Source: Nematocida homosporus
Lineage: Eukaryota; Microsporidia
Direction of reading: 5' to 3'
Assembly: GCF_024244095.1 (NCBI RefSeq)
Contig: NW_026250688.1
Span: 1 to 64,000, forward strand
Length of the DNA: 64,000 nt
Every line of letters starts with the position of its first letter. Positions within the stretch are counted from its first letter, which is position 1. Shown here in pieces: positions 25,423-34,245 of the stretch. The notes under the pieces are model-generated. The model was given only the letters and a program-made list of their open reading frames with translations, did no database searches and was not told the origin of the DNA. The position numbers were made by a program, and so were the translations under genes.

Positions 25423-27756
25423 TTAAACGGACTCGGCTTCATAAACGATAAAACAGGGCGTTTCGTAGCTTGTTGATTCGCAGACGGTTGATTGTTTTAC
25501 CATGGTAGGGTGCTTGTCTATCTCTATACTATGGTCGACATTTAGGTCGTTGTATATGGCCCATTCCCCGTTACGTTTGCAATAAGAAACATAATGGCCG
25601 GTGTTCATAGTCCGACCGAAATGGGTTATAAAGCCTTTGATTTTGTACTCGACGGGTGTGGATACTGGCTCGAATAAAAGATGGTTGGAGTTTAAGGTTT
25701 GGTCGATATTGATGTGTTTTGTGTACTTTGTAATGGTAGGAGGGTGACTGGTGTTTGCCGATGGGGTTACGGTTAGACAGTTGATCTCAATCATTATGTA
25801 CTTGGGTAGTGTTAGAATGGCATAGGTAGATTGAGATCCATGCTTTTGGGTCTGTTTGCACACTTTCTCACTAATTAATTGGGCCAGAGACTGAACATCG
25901 GACGTATTAGGAGAGGTTTTTACACTAAGAATGGGTGTATAGTACTTGTCTTGCTGGTTAGGAACAGGCACAGAATTCTGGCCTAGGCTTAGTGTTTCGG
26001 TAGTGTCCATAAGGAAGAGACTGCGCAGGCTCTGGAGGGCAACTTCGTATTGATTTTCCTTGGTGACAACACTGGCTGCAGTTAGATATTTCTCTAAATT
26101 GTTGAAGAACTTCAGAACAACCTCTTTGGCATCTCCTGTCTCGTTTATAGCCGCAATGTCCATGTCTTCTATAGCACCCACAAGCACCTTTCTTATCTTC
26201 TGATCCGATTGGTGGTTACTATTCGGGGCGGCTATCATCCACTCATAGATATTGATAAATCCACTCAAAGTACGTTTTAGTTTAGGCTCATGTTGAAGGG
26301 AATTGTCGATGTTTTGATTGGTTAGACTAGGCTTAACTATATTGAGTAGAATCGCTTGGATTTCTGGGAAAGAAGCAATTATCTGTACGGCACTATTAAA
26401 GTAGCAACTTTGGCCAACATTAGGCAGACCTTGGGAAAATGAATCTGGATTGTTTCCGTTTTTAGAAGGAACAGGTGTTCTTTGCTGCTTCACGACAGTG
26501 GCAACATTCGATTCTGGCACCGTAACATAGTTAGCCTTCTCTGCGAAAGGTTTAGCAGCCTGCTGCGTGGATGTAGATTGGGGTGGTTGTATGGTGGGAA
26601 TAGTGGGAAGTGTAGATTGAGGTGGTTGTGTGATGGGGGTAGTGGGAAGTGTAGATTGAGGTGGTTGTGGGACAGGAGGTACAGCAGGAAGTGTAGATTG
26701 AGGTGGTTGTGTGATGGGAATTGTGGGAAGTGTATATTGGGGTGGTTGTGGGACAGGAGGTACAGCCGGAAGTGTAGATTGGGGTAGTTGCATGGTAGGA
26801 GGTACAGCCGGAAGTGTATATTGGGGTGGTTGTGTGATGGGGATAGTGGGAGGAGGTGGGCTAGAAAGTGGTTGGGTTAGTATTGGGTTAGCAAGTGACG
26901 GCCGGGGGGTAGTGCTTAAAGCAGACGGCTGATGATAAGTATTAGAGCTGATTCCCAGCCAATTAGGGGCTACATTAGACTGGCCGATGTAATTGGCATT
27001 ACCAGTCTGGTTAAGGGTAGGTGAAGTTTTAGGAGAAGGCGGAGAGGGTTTAGAAGGAGCAGTAGAATTAGAGGCAGTTAAAGTCAAACAGCCAAATGTC
27101 GAGGGAGCATTCATTGATTGATTAACCAAGCCGGTTTGTAGAATTGTACTGTTATTAGCAGTAGGCTGTTTAGCGTAGCCAAAGGGCTGGGGAGGATTTG
27201 AGTTAGATTGTGTAGATGAAACTACATGGCTTGTTCCTTCGTGTCGAATGAGATAGTGTGAAAGCGCATCGTTCGTTTGAATGACAAAGGACTGAGATAA
27301 AGTCCGACCAGCATTAGCAAGGGGATATTCCACACTATACTTATACAAGAGGTCATCATTTACCGGTGCATAGTTTGAGTATCCATAGATTGATATGTTC
27401 TTTGCGAGTTTGGCAAGAACTTTATGTGAAACTCCACCCAAACAAATGAAGTAAGCACCCGTGCCGTTACGACTTCTTGTTTTAATGGCTACGAAGTAGC
27501 ATACTTCTTTAGCTAGAACAGAATCACCATTTTCAATAGTATTAGCCACAAAGGGTATCGATAAAAAATCGGCCGCACCAATTATCGATCCATTTCTTAT
27601 TACGTCCTTTTGAAAAGCACTAGATCTTGGTATAAGACAAACCAGTAGAAATAAACAGGTCCATGTAGTAATTGCAATCCACCTTGTCCAGTTATTCATT
27701 CGAGTGTTTAGACTTTTAACAACTAGTATCTTTTGTGTGCTCACCATATCTTGCAT
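25423..27756 (-). CDS. Signal-bearing ubiquitin-specific protease (USP-type deubiquitinase)
   Basis: The 777-residue protein has a hydrophobic signal-like segment at about 24-48 (WIAITTWTCLFLLVCL), a Ser/Asn-rich stretch, and a Pro-rich tandem-repeat region at about 290-395 (units like PPQSTLPAVPPVPQ). The catalytic domain follows: Cys box GLPNVGQSCYFNSAVQ with nucleophile Cys451, and His box GHYVSYC with His721, then WAIYND (Asn736/Asp737 at the usual Asp place). All catalytic landmarks of peptidase family C19 are present, so activity is plausible. Housekeeping USPs lack a signal peptide, which makes a secreted, host-directed enzyme likely, by inference. The start could also be the Met at 27747 or 27699; each keeps the hydrophobic segment. 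Confidence 0.85.
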   Translation of the reverse strand: MQDMVSTQKILVVKSLNTRMNNWTRWIAITTWTCLFLLVCLIPRSSAFQKDVIRNGSIIGAADFLSIPFVANTIENGDSVLAKEVCYFVAIKTRSRNGTGAYFICLGGVSHKVLAKLAKNISIYGYSNYAPVNDDLLYKYSVEYPLANAGRTLSQSFVIQTNDALSHYLIRHEGTSHVVSSTQSNSNPPQPFGYAKQPTANNSTILQTGLVNQSMNAPSTFGCLTLTASNSTAPSKPSPPSPKTSPTLNQTGNANYIGQSNVAPNWLGISSNTYHQPSALSTTPRPSLANPILTQPLSSPPPPTIPITQPPQYTLPAVPPTMQLPQSTLPAVPPVPQPPQYTLPTIPITQPPQSTLPAVPPVPQPPQSTLPTTPITQPPQSTLPTIPTIQPPQSTSTQQAAKPFAEKANYVTVPESNVATVVKQQRTPVPSKNGNNPDSFSQGLPNVGQSCYFNSAVQIIASFPEIQAILLNIVKPSLTNQNIDNSLQHEPKLKRTLSGFINIYEWMIAAPNSNHQSDQKIRKVLVGAIEDMDIAAINETGDAKEVVLKFFNNLEKYLTAASVVTKENQYEVALQSLRSLFLMDTTETLSLGQNSVPVPNQQDKYYTPILSVKTSPNTSDVQSLAQLISEKVCKQTQKHGSQSTYAILTLPKYIMIEINCLTVTPSANTSHPPTITKYTKHINIDQTLNSNHLLFEPVSTPVEYKIKGFITHFGRTMNTGHYVSYCKRNGEWAIYNDLNVDHSIEIDKHPTMVKQSTVCESTSYETPCFIVYEAESV
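26560..26870. repeat. Coding tandem repeats (Pro-rich region of the protease)
   Basis: Units of about 36-48 bp reading GGTGGTTGTGTGATGGG / GGAAGTGTAGATTG on the plus strand recur at least eight times. They encode the Pro/Gln/Thr-rich linker of the minus-strand protease and are likely to vary in copy number. Confidence 0.75.
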
Positions 27757-28311
27757 AATATTTCCCTTTCAAATAAGCGATATATACATGAATAATCTAA
27801 ATTATTAATGTTGTGGTAATATCCCAAGATATGATTCAACTTTACTCCCCAAAACAAAGGAGAGTGTTTTAATTACCCGAGTTGGCTATCAAATATTCAT
27901 TTATCTTAGCTCAACTTAACTTCACCCCATCTACATCTACACCTCAACTCAACCCATCTACATCCTAATCCACCCCATCCTAACTCAATCTATTTGATTA
28001 TATATTGTTTTGACTAAACAAATAGATTGTGCTAATCCAATCTAAATTCACAATTTCAATTTCAATTCCAATTTCAAACTAAAATACTAAACTAACTTAA
28101 ACAATCCAAATACTAAACGCGATAAGAAATTAACATTAAATGTGCGAAGGATCTGACACAGCATATAAATCATCTAAGCTGCTCTTTGGCCTTCAAAGTT
28201 GTATGGAGAATAGTCAAACCAACGTATAAACATGATTACTGTCGTCTCCACAAGTTTAAATCTAAGTATGTCCATATATGGTAACATGGGGTACTAAAGA
28301 AAAAAGAAGAA
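27757..28311. promoter_or_regulatory. Divergent promoter region with CArG box near 28272
   Basis: Near 27780-27795 lies a TATATA box for the minus-strand protease. At 28272-28281 a perfect CCATATATGG stands 30 bp before the ATG at 28312. Between them, 27910-28110 is CA-rich repeat sequence. No further gene was recognised. Confidence 0.45.
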
Positions 28312-28755
28312 ATGAAGGTCTACTTTGTGATTCACCTGGTTTATCTGATAGTCCTACTAGGAATTCTCTTCAAACATGTACTCTATCCAATCATTCTTCT
28401 GGAGTGGCAGAAGAGAATTTCGACTGAACTCAAAGAGCTCTATAATACTAAAGTCTCTCAAGTACTGCCTCATGAAGAGTATGCAGTCGAATCTCAAGAA
28501 GTACTTAAACAATTGCGTGAAGTTGTAGTTTACAACCATTTATTGCCCGTTTCGGTAATTAGGACTTGTTTGGCTGAGCCCATCCAAGAGTCCGTAACTA
28601 TTCGCCATCTGTACAATAGGATTAAGGAGGAGATTTCGCGGCCGCATAAGACATTCTTGTTTTACTCCCCAGAGTGTAATGTTGGGCTTTTTCTCTCCCT
28701 GTCGCTACCCTTAGTTTTCGTCACTCTTTCTAACTTGAAGTCCCTCTATCAATAA
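28312..28755 (+). CDS. Small membrane protein, unknown
   Basis: The 147-residue product begins with a hydrophobic segment (VIHLVYLIVLLGILF, about 5-30) and ends with another (VGLFLSLSLPLVFVTL, about 122-140). The middle is charged and helical, with the VLPHEEYAVESQEVLKQL stretch. No conserved domain is recognisable. A CArG box lies just upstream and a TATA box is not evident. It is followed 63 bp later by the Vps53-like gene on the same strand. It may be lineage-specific. Confidence 0.65.
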   Translation: MKVYFVIHLVYLIVLLGILFKHVLYPIILLEWQKRISTELKELYNTKVSQVLPHEEYAVESQEVLKQLREVVVYNHLLPVSVIRTCLAEPIQESVTIRHLYNRIKEEISRPHKTFLFYSPECNVGLFLSLSLPLVFVTLSNLKSLYQ

Positions 28756-28818
28756 ACATCAACTCAGACAGTGTTTCAGCTACATTGAAGTATTTAAGCA
28801 GATGGCGAGGCAAATTGA

Positions 28819-30579
28819 ATGAAAATGAGCCAGGAAAGTGATGTCCCCAAAGAGTTGCTTGCCGAACAGAAAGCTAGCGAGCCAGTCGGAGAAGAGATAA
28901 GCAAAGACCAGAAAAAAGCCCTCGGGAACTTTCGGGACCAAGTTAGATACAAAGACTACAAAGGACTTGTTAAGACATTGCAGACTCTCGAGCCGGTGGT
29001 TAAAGATCCCAGTCGCCACCGCATTCCCGAGAAGTATGCCAGTAAGTACGAAATGATCCAAGAGAACGTTCTCCTGCTCAAGAACATTATTATTAGTGAC
29101 ATCAAGTACAGTATTTCGAATGAGAAGGCTCTGGACAAAAACGTTGTGCTGTTGTCCACCCTTTTATCGGACAAGTACACTACTGATGTGCAAACTTCAA
29201 TTGTGACTTGGATGTCCAACACTACCCTATCTATCTACACCAAAGAATTGCAAAAGATCGAGAAACTATCAGAAACAGCGAAGGCCTTGGAATTACTGCT
29301 TATGATTAAGGACAAAGTTGGCATCAAAAGTGCCCACCTACCTATCTGGTGGAGTATTTCCAAAATAGTTCTGGGTGATCTTGCCATTATTCTCAAGAAC
29401 AAGCTTATCCGGGTAATTGATAAGGGCGGATTTTCCGATGAAGAGTACTTAACAAGCTTCAAGGAGTGTGTTGAATTCGAACGGGTTTACTTAGTCCCCC
29501 GCACTAAAAGCAAACGAGCCGGCTCGCCCAAAGAAGTAACCGCTCTCAAACTTTCAGAAACTTCACCTAAACACCTCCAATTATTGGAAGACATTTCTAA
29601 TGAGCGGCCACTCTGCACGGAAGAGGTCAATGAGAACAGTCTGTCTTTAGCGTTTATTCCCTGTATTGACATCTATATTAAACACCATCTTAGCAGTCTT
29701 GAGAAGCACAAGTTTGTTTTCTTAGATAAAGATGTTCATGCCACTATCTATGACACGTACACTACTCTCACTAATTTCCTGGCCAAACTAGCTTATTTCA
29801 AATTCCCAAGTGTCGGCCATGCCTTCCTTTCCCTCGTTGATGCCACCATTGCCAAAATCATCATTCGCTCGCCCTTTGCCAATGCCGAGAAGAACTTCAT
29901 TTCCGGGATTGAGTCCGTTTATTATATCAAAGAAACCAGCGAACAAATGGCCCAGCACTTAGAAGAGCTTTTCGGACTAGGCAATCTCTCCTCTGACCAA
30001 ACCCTAGCCGCCCTTGATGATCTTGCCAACCGAATATTTGCCTCCTACTCCGTCGCCATGCAACGCAGATTCGTCTTCATTACCAAACAAACCATCACCA
30101 ACCAGTCCCTGCAAAAACACCTCGAACCCCTTCTAGCCACTCTTCTCCCCGAAATAGAAGCATTCGCCCAACTAACTTTCACCAACACCCAAGAGATCAT
30201 TGAAGAATGGCTGGAAGTTCTAGGTCAGTCGATTATCAATGTCCTCTCCGATATTAAACTCAAAGCCCACCAAGCCGAATATCTCCTCTGTTTCATGTCC
30301 GCCCTTGAAGTCCCTATCAAAAACGCTATCTTTACTCAACTTAACCAAGATATTACCATTACTACTCTAGATCGAGCCAAACTTTATTTAAAGCTCTTCC
30401 TTATCTCCCCAGAGATGCACTCAGCTTTCATTGACAATTTCCACAAACTCTCCAACGGCCTCTTCCACTTCCACCAAGTCCTCGCCAAAGTCTCCAAAAA
30501 GACCCACCGTAAACTCATTGAGGAGTACAACCGCACTATCGCCGCCAAGCAAAAGGACCCCCAACTGGTCTCCCTATAA
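28819..30579 (+). CDS. VPS53: Vps53-like GARP tethering complex subunit
   Basis: The 586-residue helical protein contains a block around 170-225 (LPIWWSISKIVLGDLAII through EEYLTSFKECVEFER) resembling the Vps53 block in which a WH.P-type segment is followed by ..LV..L and then a conserved LEFE motif. A following FIPCIDIYIKHHL segment fits the same family. GARP tethers endosome-derived vesicles at the trans-Golgi. It is shorter than the yeast protein (about 822). I rely on motif order rather than a search, and another CATCHR-family tether (exocyst or COG) is the main alternative. A second in-frame ATG at 28825 is equally possible. Confidence 0.6.
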   Translation: MKMSQESDVPKELLAEQKASEPVGEEISKDQKKALGNFRDQVRYKDYKGLVKTLQTLEPVVKDPSRHRIPEKYASKYEMIQENVLLLKNIIISDIKYSISNEKALDKNVVLLSTLLSDKYTTDVQTSIVTWMSNTTLSIYTKELQKIEKLSETAKALELLLMIKDKVGIKSAHLPIWWSISKIVLGDLAIILKNKLIRVIDKGGFSDEEYLTSFKECVEFERVYLVPRTKSKRAGSPKEVTALKLSETSPKHLQLLEDISNERPLCTEEVNENSLSLAFIPCIDIYIKHHLSSLEKHKFVFLDKDVHATIYDTYTTLTNFLAKLAYFKFPSVGHAFLSLVDATIAKIIIRSPFANAEKNFISGIESVYYIKETSEQMAQHLEELFGLGNLSSDQTLAALDDLANRIFASYSVAMQRRFVFITKQTITNQSLQKHLEPLLATLLPEIEAFAQLTFTNTQEIIEEWLEVLGQSIINVLSDIKLKAHQAEYLLCFMSALEVPIKNAIFTQLNQDITITTLDRAKLYLKLFLISPEMHSAFIDNFHKLSNGLFHFHQVLAKVSKKTHRKLIEEYNRTIAAKQKDPQLVSL

Positions 30580-30655
30580 CCAACCACCACAACCGAGCAG
30601 ATTAGTATTAAGTCAAGTAAATCAACCATTAAGTCAAGTAAATCAACCATTTCCA

Positions 30656-31168
30656 TTAGTAACTACTATTAGGCGGATTTTCATCTCCAGCCATAACCTT
30701 CTTCTTCCCCAAGACCATCCGAGCATTAATGGCTGCCATCGCACCCGTACCTGCTAAAGAAACCATCTCAATACACCCATCATAAGCTTCACCACAAGGA
30801 AAAACCACATCTTCACCAGCACCCGTCTCAGTTACAGCCAAGTGCTGCTTAGTCGATATAATCACTGTTTTGGCACAAATAGCTTGAGTTTCTGTTTTGA
30901 CTATCGCCCGATCACCATTAACTTGAACTTCTTGCAAGTCCTCTTCCAAACTACTTACCTTAAACTTCTCCAGCTGCCGTTCTGTAGTCGCCTGGAAAGT
31001 CGCATAAGATCCTTCTTTGTATCCCAAGTATCTATTAACTCCTGAAGTGTTCATTTCTTCAGAGGGACACGTAATATGAAGAGTAGACTTCCTAGCCATG
31101 CCAGAATAGATAGCAGCAGTTAAAGCAGAGATATTTTTACCCACAATCACAATGTCATACACAAGCAT
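30656..31168 (-). CDS. Truncated thioredoxin-reductase-like protein lacking the NADPH and CxxC module
   Basis: The 170-residue product starts MLVYDIVIVGKNISALTAA, clearly related to the FAD-binding start of thioredoxin reductase, but the GxGxxG/A signature is altered (GKNISA). After about 100 residues it passes directly to the family's C-terminal FAD part (GEAYDGCIEMVSLAGTGAMA), with Glu in place of the usual Asp of the GD motif. The NADPH domain and redox CxxC are absent. A full-length enzyme lies 1.7 kb away (32887). The reading frame is intact and a T-tract precedes the ATG, so it is probably expressed, as a non-enzymatic or flavin-only derivative. Decay of a duplicate is the alternative. 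Confidence 0.7.
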   Translation of the reverse strand: MLVYDIVIVGKNISALTAAIYSGMARKSTLHITCPSEEMNTSGVNRYLGYKEGSYATFQATTERQLEKFKVSSLEEDLQEVQVNGDRAIVKTETQAICAKTVIISTKQHLAVTETGAGEDVVFPCGEAYDGCIEMVSLAGTGAMAAINARMVLGKKKVMAGDENPPNSSY

Positions 31169-31217
31169 AGGACAAAAATTAAACGAATCTAAATGACGTC
31201 TTCTAAAAATTGTGTTT

Positions 31218-31901
31218 ATGTTCCAGAGGTTCTTTCAGCGTGATAATCAAATTGAGTGGACTTTATTGCCCAAAACCTATGCCAATGGTAGTAGGGAGCA
31301 TCATTCTGGAAAGGTTCTTCTTCCGCAGATTTGTTTGGCCACTTTAGTTGAGAAACAAGTCAATACGCCTTATGTTTTCAAGATTTCGGCTCATGGGGGG
31401 ATTGCCTATACACATGCGGGCGTGCATGAATTTACTGATGAGATTCAGGATATAGTATTGCCACAATGGATGTACGATCAGTTGACTTTAGATGAGCATC
31501 CTGTCACTGTTACTTGTGCAGAACTACCTAAAGGAAGCTTTATTAGGTTATTGCCACAAAGCAAGGAGTTCTTGGAGATAGAGAATCCTAAACCGGCCTT
31601 AGAAAGTGCTTTACGAAACTATCAAGTACTTAGTCCTGGTGATACAATCTCGCTTTATTTTGAAGAGGAGTTCAAGCACATTCTCTTTACAGTTTCTGAG
31701 ATTAAGCCGGCTGGTGAAGGAATAAGTATTATTGATACGGATTTAGAAGTAGACTTTTTACCACCAGCTGATTATGAAGTTATTCCCGTGCAAACTGCCG
31801 ATAGTTTAGTTGTTAAGAAGGAGGACCAGTTAGAACTAACTGATCCCTTCTATCACGCCAAACCAGCCCTTGGAGTTGTCTTTATGGGTATACCCAATTA
31901 G
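31218..31901 (+). CDS. UFD1: Ufd1, Cdc48 ubiquitin-recruitment cofactor
   Basis: From the ATG at 31218 the product has 227 residues (a GTG at 31212 is in frame but not needed). The UFD1 double-psi beta-barrel domain is complete, with KVLLPQICLATL, FKIS..GGIAYTHAGVHEF and VLPQWMYDQL. The second subdomain, with the FIRLLPQSKEFLEI and NYQVLSPGDTI blocks, follows. With Npl4 it delivers ubiquitylated proteins to the Cdc48 ATPase in ERAD. It lacks the longer C-terminal tail of yeast Ufd1 (361). Only 49 bp separate it from the divergent truncated-reductase gene, and a TGACGTCT near-consensus site lies between them. Confidence 0.93.
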   Translation: MFQRFFQRDNQIEWTLLPKTYANGSREHHSGKVLLPQICLATLVEKQVNTPYVFKISAHGGIAYTHAGVHEFTDEIQDIVLPQWMYDQLTLDEHPVTVTCAELPKGSFIRLLPQSKEFLEIENPKPALESALRNYQVLSPGDTISLYFEEEFKHILFTVSEIKPAGEGISIIDTDLEVDFLPPADYEVIPVQTADSLVVKKEDQLELTDPFYHAKPALGVVFMGIPN

Positions 31902-32295
31902 GTTTTGATTTGATTAAGTTAACCTCTAGTTAGTATTGAGTTGAGTTTGGGTTTGGTCTGGGTTGAGTTGAGTTGGGGTGAGTTGGGATGAGTTGGATTA
32001 GTATTGATTTGGGTTAAGTTAGTATTGGATTAAGTTGGATTGAATTTGGATTTAGGTCGAATCTGACTTATATTTGGTACTAAGTTAATATGAACATTAA
32101 ATTGACATTAAATTGGATTTAAATTGAGTTTGGGTTGAGTTCGGATTGAGTTTAGTTTATGTTTATGTTTAGATAGATAATAGTTAAACAAAGTAAAGTA
32201 GAGTAAAACAAATCATAATTTAATCTTATCTATGTGTTATATAAATAGTACTTATGGACTAGTTTAAGTTGACTACTAAGTACTAACTTAGTCCA
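31902..32295. repeat. G/T-rich degenerate repeats between convergent genes
   Basis: The 394-bp tract consists of GGGTTGAGTTGAGTTGGGGTG and TTAGTATTGGATTAAG-like units on the plus strand. No gene or RNA was recognised. Confidence 0.6.
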
Positions 32296-32865
32296 TTACA
32301 ACTCTTCTTGTTCCACGACTAGACCACAAGGACATTGGCCGCTTGAGTCAAAAGTATGGTGGTGGGCTGGACTCTTTTCTAGTTTGGGCCGAGTACTGCG
32401 TTTGAGGGCGGCAATCTTCTTCTTGATTCTAGCTTGTTTTCTTAGTTGTTGTTGCTCTTTCCTTTTGGCTCGTTCAGCTGCTAAGTCTGGGAATTTACGT
32501 TGGGAGAGTTGGGCTACAACTTCTTGTTGGTAGAGTCGCATGGGCTTGTACATAGTACTGATTGGATTGGCAGTTTCAAGATAGGGTAGTAGAGATAGAT
32601 CAGAAGCAGTCAATAAATACTCATCAATCGCCCGACTTTGTGAGATCAGGGGAACTTCTCCACGGCATTCTTTGCACAGTTGCTCGCCAAAAGCACGATG
32701 CATTTGCCTATCTATGCGCTTAGTTTGACATTTCGCACAAACTAAGTCATCATAAACTATCGCAATTTGACCTTTTAGAGGTAGATTTGCACGAGAATCT
32801 TCATTATAAGTGTTGTTTCGCTGGGAAACATGATTGTTGCACATGTTAGAGCTACTTTTGCCCAT
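32296..32865 (-). CDS. RAD14: XPA/Rad14 nucleotide-excision repair protein
   Basis: The 189-residue protein carries a four-cysteine zinc finger (CAKC at about 43-46, then CKEC at about 68-71) followed by the XPA signature LISQSRAIDEYLLTASDL and a Lys/Arg-rich helix, as in the DNA-binding domain of XPA. It would verify damage and scaffold TFIIH and RPA. It is half the size of yeast Rad14 (371), with only a short N-terminus. The tail has CPCG close to the end. Its ATG lies 21 bp from the ATG of the divergent thioredoxin reductase gene. Confidence 0.85.
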   Translation of the reverse strand: MGKSSSNMCNNHVSQRNNTYNEDSRANLPLKGQIAIVYDDLVCAKCQTKRIDRQMHRAFGEQLCKECRGEVPLISQSRAIDEYLLTASDLSLLPYLETANPISTMYKPMRLYQQEVVAQLSQRKFPDLAAERAKRKEQQQLRKQARIKKKIAALKRSTRPKLEKSPAHHHTFDSSGQCPCGLVVEQEEL

Positions 32866-32886
32866 TTTCTTTTTTTGTATCTTATA

Positions 32887-33861
32887 ATGAGCACTCCTTC
32901 TATTCCAGAATCAGTGGTTATTATTGGTAGTGGTCCGGCTGCTTATTCGGCCTCTCTTTACCTCCAGGACCATAAACCCTTAATTCTGGCCGGAAACTTT
33001 ACGAATACTCAAAAACAGTACCCGGGTGGCCAACTAACTACGACTTTAGGTGTTGATAACTATCCTGGATTTTTAGATAAGACCGGTCCAGAACTTGTAG
33101 CTCTCTACCAGGAACATGTTAAGCAGGCACAAGTAAGGACTAAAAATGCCTGGGTTTGTGGTATAGAGCAAGATAAAGACCGGTTCTTTGTGCATACTAA
33201 GGAAGAAGGCACAATTATGGCTAAGGCCGTTATTATTGCCACCGGATCAGTAGCTAAGCGGTTGTACGTTAAAGGCACAAATGATCATGAACTTTGGCAA
33301 AAAGGAATCAGTGCTTGTGCTACTTGTGATGGCTGGTTATTTGCTGATGAGATAGTAATGGTTATTGGTGGAGGAGATACGGCTATGGAAGAAGTTCTTT
33401 ATCTAGCAGGTGTAGCTAAAGAAGTCATTCTGATCCATCGGTCGGAGACATTCCGGGCTCGGCCAGATCTGTTCTGGGAAGTCTCTCATCTACCTAATGT
33501 AACTATTAGATATTGGACTGTTCTGGAAGAGGCGCATGGTGAGGCTAGTCTAACTAGTGTTACAGTACGCAACTTGCAAACACAAGAATTAGAGGAGATT
33601 CCAGTCTCAGGTTTATTCTTTGCGATTGGGCATACACCAAGCACAGAGTTCGTGCAAGAGTTCCCCAACCTTCTAGATAGTAACGGCTACATTATTACAA
33701 ATCCCAAAACAATGGAAACAGCCGTTGAAGGTTTATTTGCCGCCGGCGATGTCCAAGACTTCGTCTACCGCCAAGCCGTCACAGCAGCCTACTCCGGAAT
33801 GATAGCCGGCCAGTCCGCCCAACGCTGGCTAGAGCAAATGAATCCCAACCCCTTTAACTAA
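32887..33861 (+). CDS. TRR1: Thioredoxin reductase (low-molecular-weight type)
   Basis: From the ATG at 32887 the enzyme has 324 residues. The FAD motif is IIGSGPAAYSA, the redox-active pair CATC is at 144-147, the NADPH motif is VIGGGDTAMEE, and the C-terminal FAD motif is FAAGDVQD. It uses NADPH to reduce thioredoxin in the cytosol. The frame extends upstream to 32830, but that would run into the divergent XPA gene, and the ATG at 32887 gives the standard start before the GxG motif. No targeting signal is seen. The T-tract TTTCTTTTTTTGTATCTTATA directly precedes the start. Confidence 0.95.
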   Translation: MSTPSIPESVVIIGSGPAAYSASLYLQDHKPLILAGNFTNTQKQYPGGQLTTTLGVDNYPGFLDKTGPELVALYQEHVKQAQVRTKNAWVCGIEQDKDRFFVHTKEEGTIMAKAVIIATGSVAKRLYVKGTNDHELWQKGISACATCDGWLFADEIVMVIGGGDTAMEEVLYLAGVAKEVILIHRSETFRARPDLFWEVSHLPNVTIRYWTVLEEAHGEASLTSVTVRNLQTQELEEIPVSGLFFAIGHTPSTEFVQEFPNLLDSNGYIITNPKTMETAVEGLFAAGDVQDFVYRQAVTAAYSGMIAGQSAQRWLEQMNPNPFN

Positions 33862-34245
33862 ATGATTAAAGTATTTCAACTATCTTAACCATCTTAATTA
33901 TCTTAATTATCTTATCTAAATACTTCAACTCAACTCAACTCAACTTAACTCAACTTAACTTAACTTAACTTAACTCAATCACTTATTCAAGTACCTTATC
34001 ATATCTTAACTACTTTAAACATTTCAAAAGACAAACACATATTTACTCATTACTATTCCAGCCAATCATTAAATAGATCATATCAACTTAATCCTAACTC
34101 AACCCAAACCCAATACTAACACACAATACTAACTCAACCAAACCCAATCTCAACTCAACTCAAACCCAAACCAAACCCAATACTAACACAACTCAACCCA
34201 ATCTTAACTCAACTCAATATAAACAATGTTGTAGGCCATTTTTTT
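33862..34245. repeat. AACTC/AACTT pentamer tract
   Basis: The 384-bp tract includes an almost pure pentamer array around 33925-33980 and AACCCAATACTAAC-type units to 34230. It ends in GGCCATTTTTTT directly before the next ATG. No gene was recognised. Confidence 0.65.

Noticed and set aside
26482..26932. Plus-strand ORFs rich in Trp, Cys and Gly
   Set aside because: They are antisense to the Pro-rich repeats of the protease gene, and the composition follows from that.
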